From VXNE01 sp965206615 (GTDB lineage: Bacteria; Pseudomonadota; Gammaproteobacteria; Pseudomonadales; Azotimanducaceae), in assembly GCA_965206615.1 (NCBI GenBank), contig CBDBKI010000005.1, positions 3,286,001-3,350,000 of the forward strand: a DNA stretch of 64,000 nucleotides, read 5' to 3'. The stretch's first letter is position 1; each line of letters starts with the position of its first letter. The position numbers and the translations under genes were made by a program. Below, in pieces: positions 51,753-60,735 of the stretch. Under the pieces are notes generated by a model, which saw only the letters and a program-made list of their open reading frames with translations, searched no databases and was not told where the DNA came from.

Positions 51753-52439
51753 CTACCCCGCGCCGCCGAGGTGCTCTTCGAAGAACGCCAGCGTCCGTTT
51801 GCGTGCGGTGGCGGCCGACGCGGCGTCATGACTCGCGCGATGGTCGCAGTTGAAGCCGTGATCCGCCGGATAGACGTACACGGAGACATCCGGCAGCGCG
51901 GCCTTGATCTTTTCGACGTCGCTCATCGGGATGTGCGCGTCGAGTTCTCCGAAGTGCATGATGACCGGGCAGGTCGCCGTGCGCCCGAGTTCGCCGACGA
52001 TGCCCCCGCCATAGTACGCCGACGCGCAGGCGACCCCCTCGAGCGCCGCGGCCCCCACCCACGTCAGCAGCCCGCCGAAGCAGTAGCCCACCAACCCGAC
52101 CCGGCCGTACTTGCCGGCCTCGTCGACCGCCGCCTGCAGATCCTTGCATGTGTTCTCGCGGTCGAGGCCCTGGAAGGCGATCTCGATCCCCCGCGTCATG
52201 TCGCCCCCCTCGTAGCCGAGTTCGACGTCGCGCTCGGCACGGTCGAATATCTGCGGAGCGATGACCGCGTACCCGTCACGCGCGTAGCCGTCGCACACCT
52301 CGCGGATGTGGCCGTTGACCCCGAAAATCTCCTGGATGACGACCACGGCGCCCTTCACGTCCGCCCCCTCGTCCGGCAACGCCTCGTACGCGCCGAGGGT
52401 GAATCCGTCTGCCGCCCGCAACTGTCTCGTTGTTCCCAC
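51753..52439 (-). CDS. Dienelactone hydrolase-family protein
   Basis: A 228-residue alpha/beta hydrolase of the DLH family. Catalytic Cys120 lies in VGLVGYCFGGLL; the Asp is in HFGELDAHIPM and the His in YPADHGFNCDHR. AVVVIQEIFGVNGHIREVCD is the family N-terminal motif. It hydrolyses dienelactone-like esters; the physiological substrate is unknown. It is divergent from phoB. Confidence 0.9.
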   Translation of the reverse strand: MGTTRQLRAADGFTLGAYEALPDEGADVKGAVVVIQEIFGVNGHIREVCDGYARDGYAVIAPQIFDRAERDVELGYEGGDMTRGIEIAFQGLDRENTCKDLQAAVDEAGKYGRVGLVGYCFGGLLTWVGAAALEGVACASAYYGGGIVGELGRTATCPVIMHFGELDAHIPMSDVEKIKAALPDVSVYVYPADHGFNCDHRASHDAASAATARKRTLAFFEEHLGGAG

Positions 52440-52576
52440 GTGGACACGCCCTCCCTACTGGTTGAATCCCGCGTTAGCGTATCGTATTTCCCGCGCGGTT
52501 TGCCCGCGCGGTACGGTACCGCATTCGAAACGCACACGGTGCCTCGGCAACGCAGCGGTGGCATACTCCCCACACC

Positions 52577-52594
52577 GTTCACAACCTTGTCACA
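52577..52594 (+). promoter_or_regulatory. Pho-box-like direct repeat upstream of phoB
   Basis: GTTCACA (52577-52583) and TGTCACA (52588-52594) are 7-base half-sites separated by four bases, so 11 bases apart: the spacing of PhoB half-sites (consensus CTGTCAT). It lies 50 bases upstream of the phoB start, as expected for autoactivation. Match to consensus is partial. Confidence 0.4.
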
Positions 52595-52643
52595 TTGCAC
52601 CGCTCAAATGTGCGCGACAGGCCGAAGGGATGGCGTAACGGAC

Positions 52644-53342
52644 GTGTCTCGGAACTCTGTGCTGCTGATAGAGGACGAGCCGGAAATCCGCGAGATGCTG
52701 ACGTTCTCGCTCGGCCGCGCCGGCTTCGACGTGGTCGAGGCGGCGAGCGCCGAGCAGGCGCTCGATATCCTCGATGGTCCCTTGCCGCGGCTCCTGATCA
52801 TCGACTGGATGCTACCGGGCATGAGCGGCGTCGAACTTGCGCGACGGCTGCGACGCGATCCGCTCACCGCCGATCTGCCCCTGGTCATGCTGACCGCGCG
52901 CGGCGAGGAGTCCGACAAGCTCAAGGGTTTCGACGCGGGCATCGACGACTACCTCACCAAACCATTCTCGCCCCGGGAACTGGTGGCCCGCATCAAGGCC
53001 CTGATGCGCAGGGCCGGCAACCCCGAAGACGGCAAGATCCAGGCGGGCGGCGTCGAGATAGACACCAACAGCCATCGGCTGACCGTGAACGGAGCCCGCG
53101 TCCATGTCGGTCCGACCGAACTGCGGTTGCTCGAGATGCTGATGCGCCATCCGGACCGGGCGTTCGCACGCGCGCAGCTGCTGGACCGCGTGTGGGGCCG
53201 CAACGTGTACGTCGAGGAACGCACGATCGACGTCCACGTGCTGCGCCTGCGCAAGGCGCTCGCCCCGTTTGGCGCGGACGACCACATCCAGACCGTCAGA
53301 GGCGTCGGATACCGGTTCTCGACCAGCGACGGAAAGGTCTGA
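52644..53342 (+). CDS. phoB: Phosphate regulon response regulator PhoB
   Basis: A 232-residue OmpR-type regulator. Receiver: VLLIEDEPEIREML, phospho-acceptor Asp54 in LIIDWMLPGMSG, MLTARGEESDKLKGF, and LTKPFSPRELVARI with the conserved Lys. The winged helix (GPTELRLLEMLMRHPDRAF, WGRNVYVEERTIDVHVLRLRK, TVRGVGYRFS) is PhoB-like. The GTG at 52644 gives the family length; an ATG lies 12 codons upstream. It activates phosphate-starvation genes. Seven bases separate it from phoR. Confidence 0.94.
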   Translation: MSRNSVLLIEDEPEIREMLTFSLGRAGFDVVEAASAEQALDILDGPLPRLLIIDWMLPGMSGVELARRLRRDPLTADLPLVMLTARGEESDKLKGFDAGIDDYLTKPFSPRELVARIKALMRRAGNPEDGKIQAGGVEIDTNSHRLTVNGARVHVGPTELRLLEMLMRHPDRAFARAQLLDRVWGRNVYVEERTIDVHVLRLRKALAPFGADDHIQTVRGVGYRFSTSDGKV

Positions 53343-53349
53343 CCGCGGT

Positions 53350-54777
53350 GTGATCGCCCGGGACCCTCCAGGCAGCAAACGGCTCGAGGAGCGGAGGCTG
53401 GCCGGGCGATTGCTCCATGGATGGTTGGCGTGGCTGGGGCGGAGGCGAATCGGGCGCGTAAGGAAAGGGCAGCGCCGCGCCGGCCATGGCGCGCTCGCGT
53501 ACGCATCGGTGGGGCTGGCCGCGGCGGGGACGGTCGGCTGGTTCACCGGGAGTGCCGCGTGGGGGATCGTGGTCGCGCTCTCCACGTTCATCGTCTACCA
53601 CGCCTTCGAGTTCCGCGCGTTCGTGCAATGGTCGACGCGTCCACTCGGGCGCCCGCTCGGGCGCGGCAGCGTCTGGGGCGCGGTCGCCGATCGTCTGCGG
53701 CGCTCCATCACCCACGCACGGGGTCGCAGCCGCGGGCTGATCGCATCGCTACGCCGCCTGCGCACCACCACCGACGTCATCCCGGACGGCTGGGTGATCG
53801 TGCGCGCAGGGGGCGAAATCGAGGATTACAACCGTGCCGCGCGCAAGCATCTGGGGCTCGCAGCGGCCGACCACGGCCAGAATCTCGTGGCCCTGGTGCG
53901 CAATCCGCGCATCGTGTCGCTGCTCAAGGGCGAGGTCGACAGCGACATTGCGGAGATCGCCGCACCCGCCGACGAGTCGCGCCGCATCGAGTTGCGACGC
54001 ATCGCGATCGACCGCGACCGTACGCTCGTGATGGCGCGGGACGTGACGGAGCTGAACCGCCTGCTGACCATGCGGCAGGACTTCATCGCCAATGTCTCCC
54101 ACGAACTGCGTACCCCGCTGACCGTCATCGTCGGCTACCTCGAGGAACTCGACGAAGGCGATCCCGACCTGGACACGCTACGGGGCGTACTGCCCAGGCT
54201 CGCTTCCCCGGCGCAACGCATGCGCGCGCTCGTCGACGATCTCCTCACGTTGACGCGGCTCGAGTCCGCGCCGCTGCCCGGCGACGAGACGATCGAGGAG
54301 ATCGACGTCGCGTCGATGCTGACCACCATCGTCGCCGAGGCCGAGCATCTTTCGGCCGGAGTCCATGAGTTTGTGCTGGCGGCCGAGCCGGACCTGCCGC
54401 TGAAGGGCGTCGGCACGGAGCTCTACAGCGCGTTCAACAACCTGGTGACGAACGCCGTGCGCTACAGTCCGGACGGCGGCGCGATCGACGTGCGCTGGTT
54501 CCGGAGCGCGACCGGTCCGCGGTTCGAGGTGCAGGACCGCGGTGTCGGCATCGCACCGGAGCATCTCTCGCGGATCACGGAACGTTTCTACCGCATCGAC
54601 CTGGCGGGCGCTCGCGTGCGCGGCGGAACGGGCCTCGGGCTCGCCATCGTCAAGCATGTGCTCCGGCGTCACGGCTCGGTGCTGCAGGTGGAGAGCGAAC
54701 TCACCAGGGGCAGCCTGTTCTTCTGCGTCTTCGGCGGCGGCGGCGCCGGCGCCCAGGACGCAACGCAGATACCGTGA
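53350..54777 (+). CDS. phoR: Phosphate regulon sensor histidine kinase PhoR
   Basis: A 475-residue membrane kinase. Two hydrophobic helices (about 48-66 and 70-88) anchor a long basic N-terminus. A PAS domain (about 138-235: DVIPDGWVIVRAGGEIEDYN) precedes the H-box FIANVSHELRTPLTVIVGYL with His251. ATPase boxes N (FNNLVTNAVRYSP), G1 (VQDRGVGIAPEHL) and G2 (GGTGLGLAIVKHV) follow. It phosphorylates PhoB when phosphate is low. The GTG at 53350 is used. The C-terminus overlaps the pstS-like gene by four bases. Confidence 0.92.
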   Translation: MIARDPPGSKRLEERRLAGRLLHGWLAWLGRRRIGRVRKGQRRAGHGALAYASVGLAAAGTVGWFTGSAAWGIVVALSTFIVYHAFEFRAFVQWSTRPLGRPLGRGSVWGAVADRLRRSITHARGRSRGLIASLRRLRTTTDVIPDGWVIVRAGGEIEDYNRAARKHLGLAAADHGQNLVALVRNPRIVSLLKGEVDSDIAEIAAPADESRRIELRRIAIDRDRTLVMARDVTELNRLLTMRQDFIANVSHELRTPLTVIVGYLEELDEGDPDLDTLRGVLPRLASPAQRMRALVDDLLTLTRLESAPLPGDETIEEIDVASMLTTIVAEAEHLSAGVHEFVLAAEPDLPLKGVGTELYSAFNNLVTNAVRYSPDGGAIDVRWFRSATGPRFEVQDRGVGIAPEHLSRITERFYRIDLAGARVRGGTGLGLAIVKHVLRRHGSVLQVESELTRGSLFFCVFGGGGAGAQDATQIP

Positions 54778-55847
54778 CATCGCGGGGACGCACACGCCGG
54801 CTGTCCCTCGCGGCGGCGCTTGCGGCCACCCTCGCGGGCTCTGCGACGCTCGCACAGGGCGCCGACCTGCCCACGGACGACGCTGCGCGACCTTACGGTC
54901 GCGTTGGCAGTTTCGCTAGCGCGAAACTTCCACGGCGCAAGCCCCTGGCGGCCCCGGCGCCGGGCCTGCCGGAATATCGGCGCGTCAGCGGCATCTCCGG
55001 CAACCTCTCGAGCGTTGGCTCGGATACCCTGGCGAACCTCATCAGCCTCTGGAGCGAGGCGTTCCAGCGACACTACCCGAACGTCAACATCCAGGTGCAG
55101 GCGGCCGGCTCGTCCACCGCGCCACCCGCCCTGACCCAGGGCACTTCCAGCCTGGGTCCCATGAGTCGCCTGATGAAGGACGAGGAGATCGCGTCCTTCG
55201 AGCGTCGCTTCGGCTACGCGCCGACCCCGATCCGCGTCGCGATCGACGCACTCGCCCTGTACGTCCACCGGGACAACCCTGTCCGCTCACTGCATCTGAC
55301 ATCCATCGATGCGGTCTTCTCTGTGACGCGCCGCTGCGGAGCCGCCCGCGACGTCACCACCTGGGGCGCCCTGGGGCTTGGCGGACCATGGGCCGACCGC
55401 CCCATCCAGCTGTACGGCCGCAACTCCGTCTCGGGGACAAACGGGTACTTCAGGAAGACCGCGCTCTGCTCCGGCGACTTCAAGAACAGCGTGAACGAAC
55501 TGCCGGGGTCCGCTTCGGTCGTGCAGGCGGTCGGTGCGTCACTCGGCGGCATCGGCTACTCCGGCAGCGGCTTCCGTACGCCCGGGGTGCGGGCCGTTCC
55601 GGTGCGCCTGGGATCGGGCTGGACAGCCCTGGACGCAACCGGCGACAACGTGCGCAGCCGGTCCTATCCGCTCGCGCGCGATCTCTATGTCTACGTGAAC
55701 AAGCGGCCCGACACCCCGCTGCCGCCTCTCGAGCACGAGTTTCTCAGGCTGGTGCTCTCCGGGACCGGGCAGACGGCGGTCGGCAAGCTTGGCTACATCG
55801 CGCTCTCGGCTCGCCTTGCGGCTCGGGAGCTTCGCAAAATCGAGTAA
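54774..55847 (+). CDS. PstS-like phosphate-binding protein carrying a repeat-derived insert
   Basis: A 357-residue periplasmic binding protein. A signal peptide (LSLAAALAATLAGSATLAQG) is followed by about 17 residues (38-54, RPYGRVGSFASAKLPR) read from a family 2 hairpin repeat. The mature domain begins around VSGISGNLSSVGSDTLANL and has AGSSTAPPALTQGTSSLGPM and YGRNSVSGTNGYF, the PstS phosphate-site motifs. It captures phosphate for PstCAB. The GTG start overlaps the phoR stop. The insert sits in the linker between signal and domain, where it is probably tolerated. Confidence 0.9.
   Translation: MTSRGRTRRLSLAAALAATLAGSATLAQGADLPTDDAARPYGRVGSFASAKLPRRKPLAAPAPGLPEYRRVSGISGNLSSVGSDTLANLISLWSEAFQRHYPNVNIQVQAAGSSTAPPALTQGTSSLGPMSRLMKDEEIASFERRFGYAPTPIRVAIDALALYVHRDNPVRSLHLTSIDAVFSVTRRCGAARDVTTWGALGLGGPWADRPIQLYGRNSVSGTNGYFRKTALCSGDFKNSVNELPGSASVVQAVGASLGGIGYSGSGFRTPGVRAVPVRLGSGWTALDATGDNVRSRSYPLARDLYVYVNKRPDTPLPPLEHEFLRLVLSGTGQTAVGKLGYIALSARLAARELRKIE
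54885..54936. repeat. Family 2 repeat inside the pstS-like gene
   Basis: CGCGACC (54886-54892) and GGTCGCG (54897-54903) form the first hairpin around TTAC. GGCAGTTTCGC (54906-54916) and GCGAAACTTCC (54921-54931) form the second around TAGC, with one mismatch in 11. The first stem differs from the copies at 43.5 kb (GCGAAC / GTTCGC) by a matched change on both arms, so pairing has been kept. Confidence 0.85.
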
Positions 55848-55874
55848 GCTGGTTCGAGAAACGAGGCCCGCCCC

Positions 55875-58130
55875 ATGGAACGGTGGCCCGTTGCCAAGGG
55901 ACGCCGCCACAGGGCGGGACGGCACAGCAGGGTGCAGACGCAGATATCGAAGCTGCCGCGTCGGCGGCGCATCGTCGACTCGATGACGCGGCGCATAGTC
56001 GGTTTCGGCGGCGCCGCGGCCATTGCGGCGATTGCCCTCATCTTCTTCTACCTCGTCTGGGTCGCCGCGCCGCTCCTCGGCGGCGCCAGTATCGACAAGC
56101 TGGCAAGCGTCAGGTTGCCCTCGTCCACGGTCCTCGCCCTCGGTGTCGACGACGGTCTCGAGTCCCTCTACAGCATCGACGCCGAGGGCAGCATCCATTT
56201 CGTCGTACCCGCGACCGGCGCCGTCATCGGCTCCGACCGTCTCGGCAGCGGACCGCTCAGAGCGGCACGCCTCGTCCATCCGACCCGCGACACCTATGCC
56301 CTGGTCGGCGAGGATGGCCGCATGCGCTTCGTCCGGGTGCGCTCGCGCGTGCGGTTCAGCGATCACGAACGCCTCCTGGAACAGGTGGTGGAGCCGCTGT
56401 TCGGGGGTCGCCCGCTCCCGCTGACCGGCACGAAGGTCTTCGATGCCCACCTCGGAGAGGGCAGCCTGCGCGTCGCGACGCTCGACGCCGACGGCGGCAT
56501 CGACCTGTTCGCCTTCGACGACGCGGACGAGATCCGGGCCCCTGCCCGCGCCAGGCAAGGACGGATCGATCCGCCGCATGCGGTCGCGCGCGTCGACTTC
56601 GGACCCCGCGCCACAGTGCTCCATGCGACCGGGCGCGACGGCGCAGCCACGTCCTGGGACATCGTCGATCCACAGGCGCCACGCCGGATCGCCTCGACGT
56701 CGCTCGTGCCCCCGGGATCAGCCGTCACGTCCGTCACACCACTGCTCGGCAGGCTGTCCCTGATGGTCGCGGACGACCGCGGATCGCTGCTGCAGTGGTT
56801 CCTCGCCCGCAGCGGCGCACGCCTGCAATGGGTCCATGCGCGGAGCTTCTCGTTCGGTGTACCTCTCACGCTGGTCGTGGCGGAGGCGCGCCGCAAGGGG
56901 ATTCTGGCCCTGGACGCCGCCGGCAGCCTGCACCTCGCCCACACCACCTCGGAGAGACACCTCGCGACCCATACGGGGGCCATGCCCGTTGCCGGTCCGC
57001 CGGTCCGCCTGGGCACGTTCTCACCTCGTTCCGACCGCGTCTATCTCGTCTCGGCGGACGGAGTTCTGCACCGGTTCGCCATCACGAACCCACACCCGGA
57101 AGTCTCCTGGTCCGCCCTCTGGCAACGGGTCCGTTACGAAGGCTATGAGGATGCCGTGCACAGCTGGCAGAGCTCGTCCGCCGAAATGGACTTCGAACCG
57201 AAGTTCTCGCTCGCACCGCTGCTCTTCGGCACGTTCAAGGCAGCCTTCTACGCGATGCTCTTCGCGGTGCCGATCGCGGTGATGAGCGCCCTGTACACCG
57301 CCTGTTTCATGGCGCCGTCCATGCGCCGCTGGGTCAAGCCCGGGATCGAGATCATGGCCGCCCTGCCGACGGTGATCCTGGGTTTCCTCGCCGGCCTGTG
57401 GCTGGCTCCCCTGATCGAAGCGCATCTCGCCGCGACACTCGCGAGCTTCGTCGCGCTACCGGCCGGCCTGCTCCTGTTCGCGTGGGTCTGGCATGTCCTC
57501 CCCACGCGGCTGACACGTCCCCTGGACGGTTGGGCCGGCGCCGTCAGCGTGCCGGTGCTGGCCGTGCTGATGTGGGCGGTCGCCGCAAGCGATGCCGAAC
57601 TCGAGCAGATCCTCTTCGGCGGCGACGCACAGCACTGGTTCCGGACGGTCGCCGGTCTCGACTACGACCAGCGCAACGCGCTGGTCATCGGCATCGCCAT
57701 GGGGATCGCGGTGATCCCGACCATCTTCGCGATCTCCGAGGACGCCATCCACGGTGTTCCGCGCCATCTCGCCACCGGCTCGCTCGCCCTCGGTGCGACG
57801 CCCTGGCAGACGGTCACGCGCGTGGTCGTTCCCACCGCCAGTCCCGGCATCTTTTCGGCATCGATGATCGGCTTCGGTCGTGCGGTCGGCGAGACGATGA
57901 TCGTGCTGATGGCCACCGGCAACACCCCGTTGATGGACGTCAACCCCTTCGAAGGCATGCGCACCCTCGCGGCCAATATCGCCACGGAACTGCCCGAGTC
58001 CGGCCTGGACGGTACGCATTACCGCATCCTGTTTCTCTCCGCGCTGGTGCTGTTCCTGATCACCTTCGTTTTCAATACCGCGGCAGAGGTCGTCCGCCAG
58101 CGACTGCGGGCCCGGTACGCGAACCTGTGA
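55875..58130 (+). CDS. pstC: Phosphate ABC transporter permease PstC, long form
   Basis: A 751-residue permease, twice the E. coli length. A membrane helix (GGAAAIAAIALIFFYLVWVAAPL) at residues 45-67 is followed by about 370 residues of beta-rich periplasmic text resembling propeller repeats (LYSIDAEGSIHFVVPATGAV, RLVHPTRDTYALVGEDGRM). The true permease core starts near 445 (FGTFKAAFYAMLFAVPIAVM) and includes RHLATGSLALGATPWQTVTRV, the EAA loop. This long PstC is common in gammaproteobacteria. It forms the channel with PstA. Confidence 0.92.
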   Translation: MERWPVAKGRRHRAGRHSRVQTQISKLPRRRRIVDSMTRRIVGFGGAAAIAAIALIFFYLVWVAAPLLGGASIDKLASVRLPSSTVLALGVDDGLESLYSIDAEGSIHFVVPATGAVIGSDRLGSGPLRAARLVHPTRDTYALVGEDGRMRFVRVRSRVRFSDHERLLEQVVEPLFGGRPLPLTGTKVFDAHLGEGSLRVATLDADGGIDLFAFDDADEIRAPARARQGRIDPPHAVARVDFGPRATVLHATGRDGAATSWDIVDPQAPRRIASTSLVPPGSAVTSVTPLLGRLSLMVADDRGSLLQWFLARSGARLQWVHARSFSFGVPLTLVVAEARRKGILALDAAGSLHLAHTTSERHLATHTGAMPVAGPPVRLGTFSPRSDRVYLVSADGVLHRFAITNPHPEVSWSALWQRVRYEGYEDAVHSWQSSSAEMDFEPKFSLAPLLFGTFKAAFYAMLFAVPIAVMSALYTACFMAPSMRRWVKPGIEIMAALPTVILGFLAGLWLAPLIEAHLAATLASFVALPAGLLLFAWVWHVLPTRLTRPLDGWAGAVSVPVLAVLMWAVAASDAELEQILFGGDAQHWFRTVAGLDYDQRNALVIGIAMGIAVIPTIFAISEDAIHGVPRHLATGSLALGATPWQTVTRVVVPTASPGIFSASMIGFGRAVGETMIVLMATGNTPLMDVNPFEGMRTLAANIATELPESGLDGTHYRILFLSALVLFLITFVFNTAAEVVRQRLRARYANL

Positions 58131-59803
58131 ACGCGACCGCCGGCACAGCGACAGCGCGCCGCACCGGCTGGTGGGCGTCGGGGGCGCCGTGGGTGTGGCT
58201 CAACGCCGGCGCCGTCGGCGTGGCGCTCGCCGCGGTCATCGGTCTCGTGGGCCTCATCGCAGCCCGGGGGCTCGCGCACTTCTGGCCTGCCGAAGTGCCG
58301 CAGATCGTCTACCAGGACGGTCCCCGCACCGTGTCGGTCATCGGCGAACTCGTCGCGGTCGAGTTCGTGGACCCCGCCGCGACCGCTGAAGTCCCGGCGG
58401 ACGATGACGGGACCGCCGAGGCCCTTGAGCGGCGCCTGATCAAGACCGGCAACCGGCGCGTCAACGCGCCCGACTTCCGCTGGGTCGACGCTGCCGCGAT
58501 CGTGTCCGAACACCGACCCGCGGAGCTCGTGGTGTTCGAACGCCTGGAATGGGGCAACGCCTACGGACGCCTGCAGGGCCACTACGAGGGCGACGTGCGG
58601 GTCGCCACCGGCGCGGACGCCGAAGCATGGACCGGCCTCCAGCAGCGGCTCGAGCGCGTGGATGTCCTGCGCGCCGAGATCGCGGAGCTGCAGGCCTCGA
58701 CGATCGACTCGATCCACTACGCACTCGAGGAGCTGCGTCTGGAACGACGTCGGCGCGCTCTCGAAGGAGCGGAACTCGGCGACATCCCCTGGCGCGAGCG
58801 ATCCCTCAACGAGGAGTACGAGCGCGTCACGGCGCGTCTGCTGGACCTCGTGCAGGACGTCGACCGCGACGCGGTCGAGATCGAGATCATGGACGGCCGG
58901 ACCGTGCGCCTGCGCCTGGGCGACATCTTGCGCGCGTGGCGGCCGAACGCGATGTCGACGTTCGACAAGCTCCTGCACTACGCCGCGAGCCTCGGCGCCT
59001 TCCTCACCGAGGAGCCACGCGAAGCCAACACCGAGGGGGGCGTCTATCCGGCAATCTTCGGCACGGTCATGATGGTGCTGCTGATGTCGGTACTCGTCAC
59101 CCCGTTCGGGGTGATCGCCGCGGTCTACCTGCACGAGTACGCCCGGCAGGGAGTGTTCGTGCACCTCATCCGCATCGCCGTCAACAATCTCGCCGGCGTC
59201 CCGGGCATCGTGTACGGAGTCTTCGGGCTCGGCCTGTTCGTCTACCTCCTCGGAGGCACGATCGACGACCTCTTCTACCCCGAATCCCGCCCCGCGCCGA
59301 CCTTCGGCACGCCCGGGCTCATCTGGGCGTCGCTGACCCTGGCGCTGCTGACCGTGCCCGTGGTCATCGTCTCCACCGAGGAGGGACTGGCCCGAATTCC
59401 GCGCGCGATCCGCGAGGGCAGCCTGGCGCTCGGCGCCACCAAGGCAGAAACGCTGTTCCGCATCATCCTGCCGGTGGCGAGCCCTTCGATCCTGACCGGG
59501 GTGATCCTCGCCGTGGCGCGGGCAGCCGGCGAAGTCGCCCCGCTCATGCTCGTCGGCGTCGTGAAACTCGCACCGGCGTTGCCCGTGGACGGCAACCCAC
59601 CGTTCATCCATCTCGACCGGAAGTTCATGCACCTCGGCTTTCACATCTACGACGTGGGCTTCCAGAGCGCGAACGTCGAAGCCGCGCGTCCCCTCGTCTA
59701 CGCGACGGCGCTACTATTGATCGTCATCATCGTCGTTCTGAATCTCACGGCGATCCTGCTCAGAAACCGACTCGAGGGACGGTACCGATTCACAGAGGGT
59801 TGA
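58127..59803 (+). CDS. pstA: Phosphate ABC transporter permease PstA, long form
   Basis: A 558-residue permease. A first membrane helix (AVGVALAAVIGLVGLIAARGL) leads to about 230 residues of charged, partly coiled-coil periplasmic sequence (VDVLRAEIAELQASTIDSIH, LEELRLERRRRALEGAEL). The permease core begins near 300 (GTVMMVLLMSVLVTPFGVIAAVYLHEYA) and has the EAA loop PRAIREGSLALGATKAETLFRI. The GTG start overlaps pstC by four bases. It pairs with PstC and is energised by PstB. Confidence 0.92.
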   Translation: MNATAGTATARRTGWWASGAPWVWLNAGAVGVALAAVIGLVGLIAARGLAHFWPAEVPQIVYQDGPRTVSVIGELVAVEFVDPAATAEVPADDDGTAEALERRLIKTGNRRVNAPDFRWVDAAAIVSEHRPAELVVFERLEWGNAYGRLQGHYEGDVRVATGADAEAWTGLQQRLERVDVLRAEIAELQASTIDSIHYALEELRLERRRRALEGAELGDIPWRERSLNEEYERVTARLLDLVQDVDRDAVEIEIMDGRTVRLRLGDILRAWRPNAMSTFDKLLHYAASLGAFLTEEPREANTEGGVYPAIFGTVMMVLLMSVLVTPFGVIAAVYLHEYARQGVFVHLIRIAVNNLAGVPGIVYGVFGLGLFVYLLGGTIDDLFYPESRPAPTFGTPGLIWASLTLALLTVPVVIVSTEEGLARIPRAIREGSLALGATKAETLFRIILPVASPSILTGVILAVARAAGEVAPLMLVGVVKLAPALPVDGNPPFIHLDRKFMHLGFHIYDVGFQSANVEAARPLVYATALLLIVIIVVLNLTAILLRNRLEGRYRFTEG

Positions 59804-59816
59804 ACCGAGGATTGAG

Positions 59817-60701
59817 TTGAAGGAACCGTCCACCAGACAGGCATCCCTCGACCGCGGCGTCGAGCGGCGGGAGTTCGCGCCGCCGACCCGCGACGAGGAG
59901 TCCTGCCGCGAGGGAGAAGCGTTCGACCCGGAAACGCTCGCCGGCGAGGACATCTGCATCGACGTGCGTGACGTGTCGCTGTCCTACGGCGACACGTCGG
60001 CGCTCAGCCACATCTCGCTGCAGGTCCCGCAGCGCAAGGTGACGGCGTTCATCGGGCCCTCCGGCTGCGGCAAGTCGACGCTGTTGCGCTGCTTCAACCG
60101 CTTGAACGACCTGATCGACGGTGTGCACGTTTCCGGCACCGTGGCCCTCTACGGCATGGACATCCACGACCGCTCGGTCGACGTGGCGGAGCTGCGACGC
60201 CGGGTCGGCATGGTCTTCCAGCGGCCCAACCCGTTCCCCAAGTCGATCTACGACAACGTCGCCTACGGCCTGCGTCTGCAGCGCGGCTACGCGAAGGCCG
60301 AGATGGACGCGCGCGTCGAGTGGAGTCTGAAGAGCGCGGCGCTGTGGGACGAGGTCAGGGACCGGCTGAAGGAAACGGCGCTGGACCTGTCGGGCGGACA
60401 GCAGCAGCGCCTGATGATCGCCCGTGCGATCGCGGTACAGCCGGACGTCCTGCTCCTCGACGAACCCGCCTCCGCCCTGGATCCGATCTCGACGCTCAAG
60501 ATCGAGGAACTGATCCATCAACTCCGGGCCGAATACACCATCGTCATCGTCACGCACAACATGCAGCAGGCCGCGCGCGTGTCCGACTACACCGCGTTCC
60601 TGTACCTCGGGGAGCTGGTCGAGTTCGGCAATACCGACAGCATGTTCCTGACCCCGTCGAAGCGGCAGACGGAAGACTACATCACGGGGCGTTACGGATG
60701 A
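59817..60701 (+). CDS. pstB: Phosphate ABC transporter ATP-binding protein PstB
   Basis: A 294-residue ATPase. Walker A is FIGPSGCGKSTLLRCFNRLND, signature ALDLSGGQQQRLMIARAI, Walker B DVLLLDEPASALDP, and H-loop TIVIVTHNMQQAARVSD. It has about 40 extra residues at the N-terminus. A TTG start 13 bases after pstA is used. It powers phosphate import by PstCA. Confidence 0.95.
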   Translation: MKEPSTRQASLDRGVERREFAPPTRDEESCREGEAFDPETLAGEDICIDVRDVSLSYGDTSALSHISLQVPQRKVTAFIGPSGCGKSTLLRCFNRLNDLIDGVHVSGTVALYGMDIHDRSVDVAELRRRVGMVFQRPNPFPKSIYDNVAYGLRLQRGYAKAEMDARVEWSLKSAALWDEVRDRLKETALDLSGGQQQRLMIARAIAVQPDVLLLDEPASALDPISTLKIEELIHQLRAEYTIVIVTHNMQQAARVSDYTAFLYLGELVEFGNTDSMFLTPSKRQTEDYITGRYG

Positions 60702-60735
60702 GACGGCGCCGCACACCCCGGCGGAGCGTGGCACC

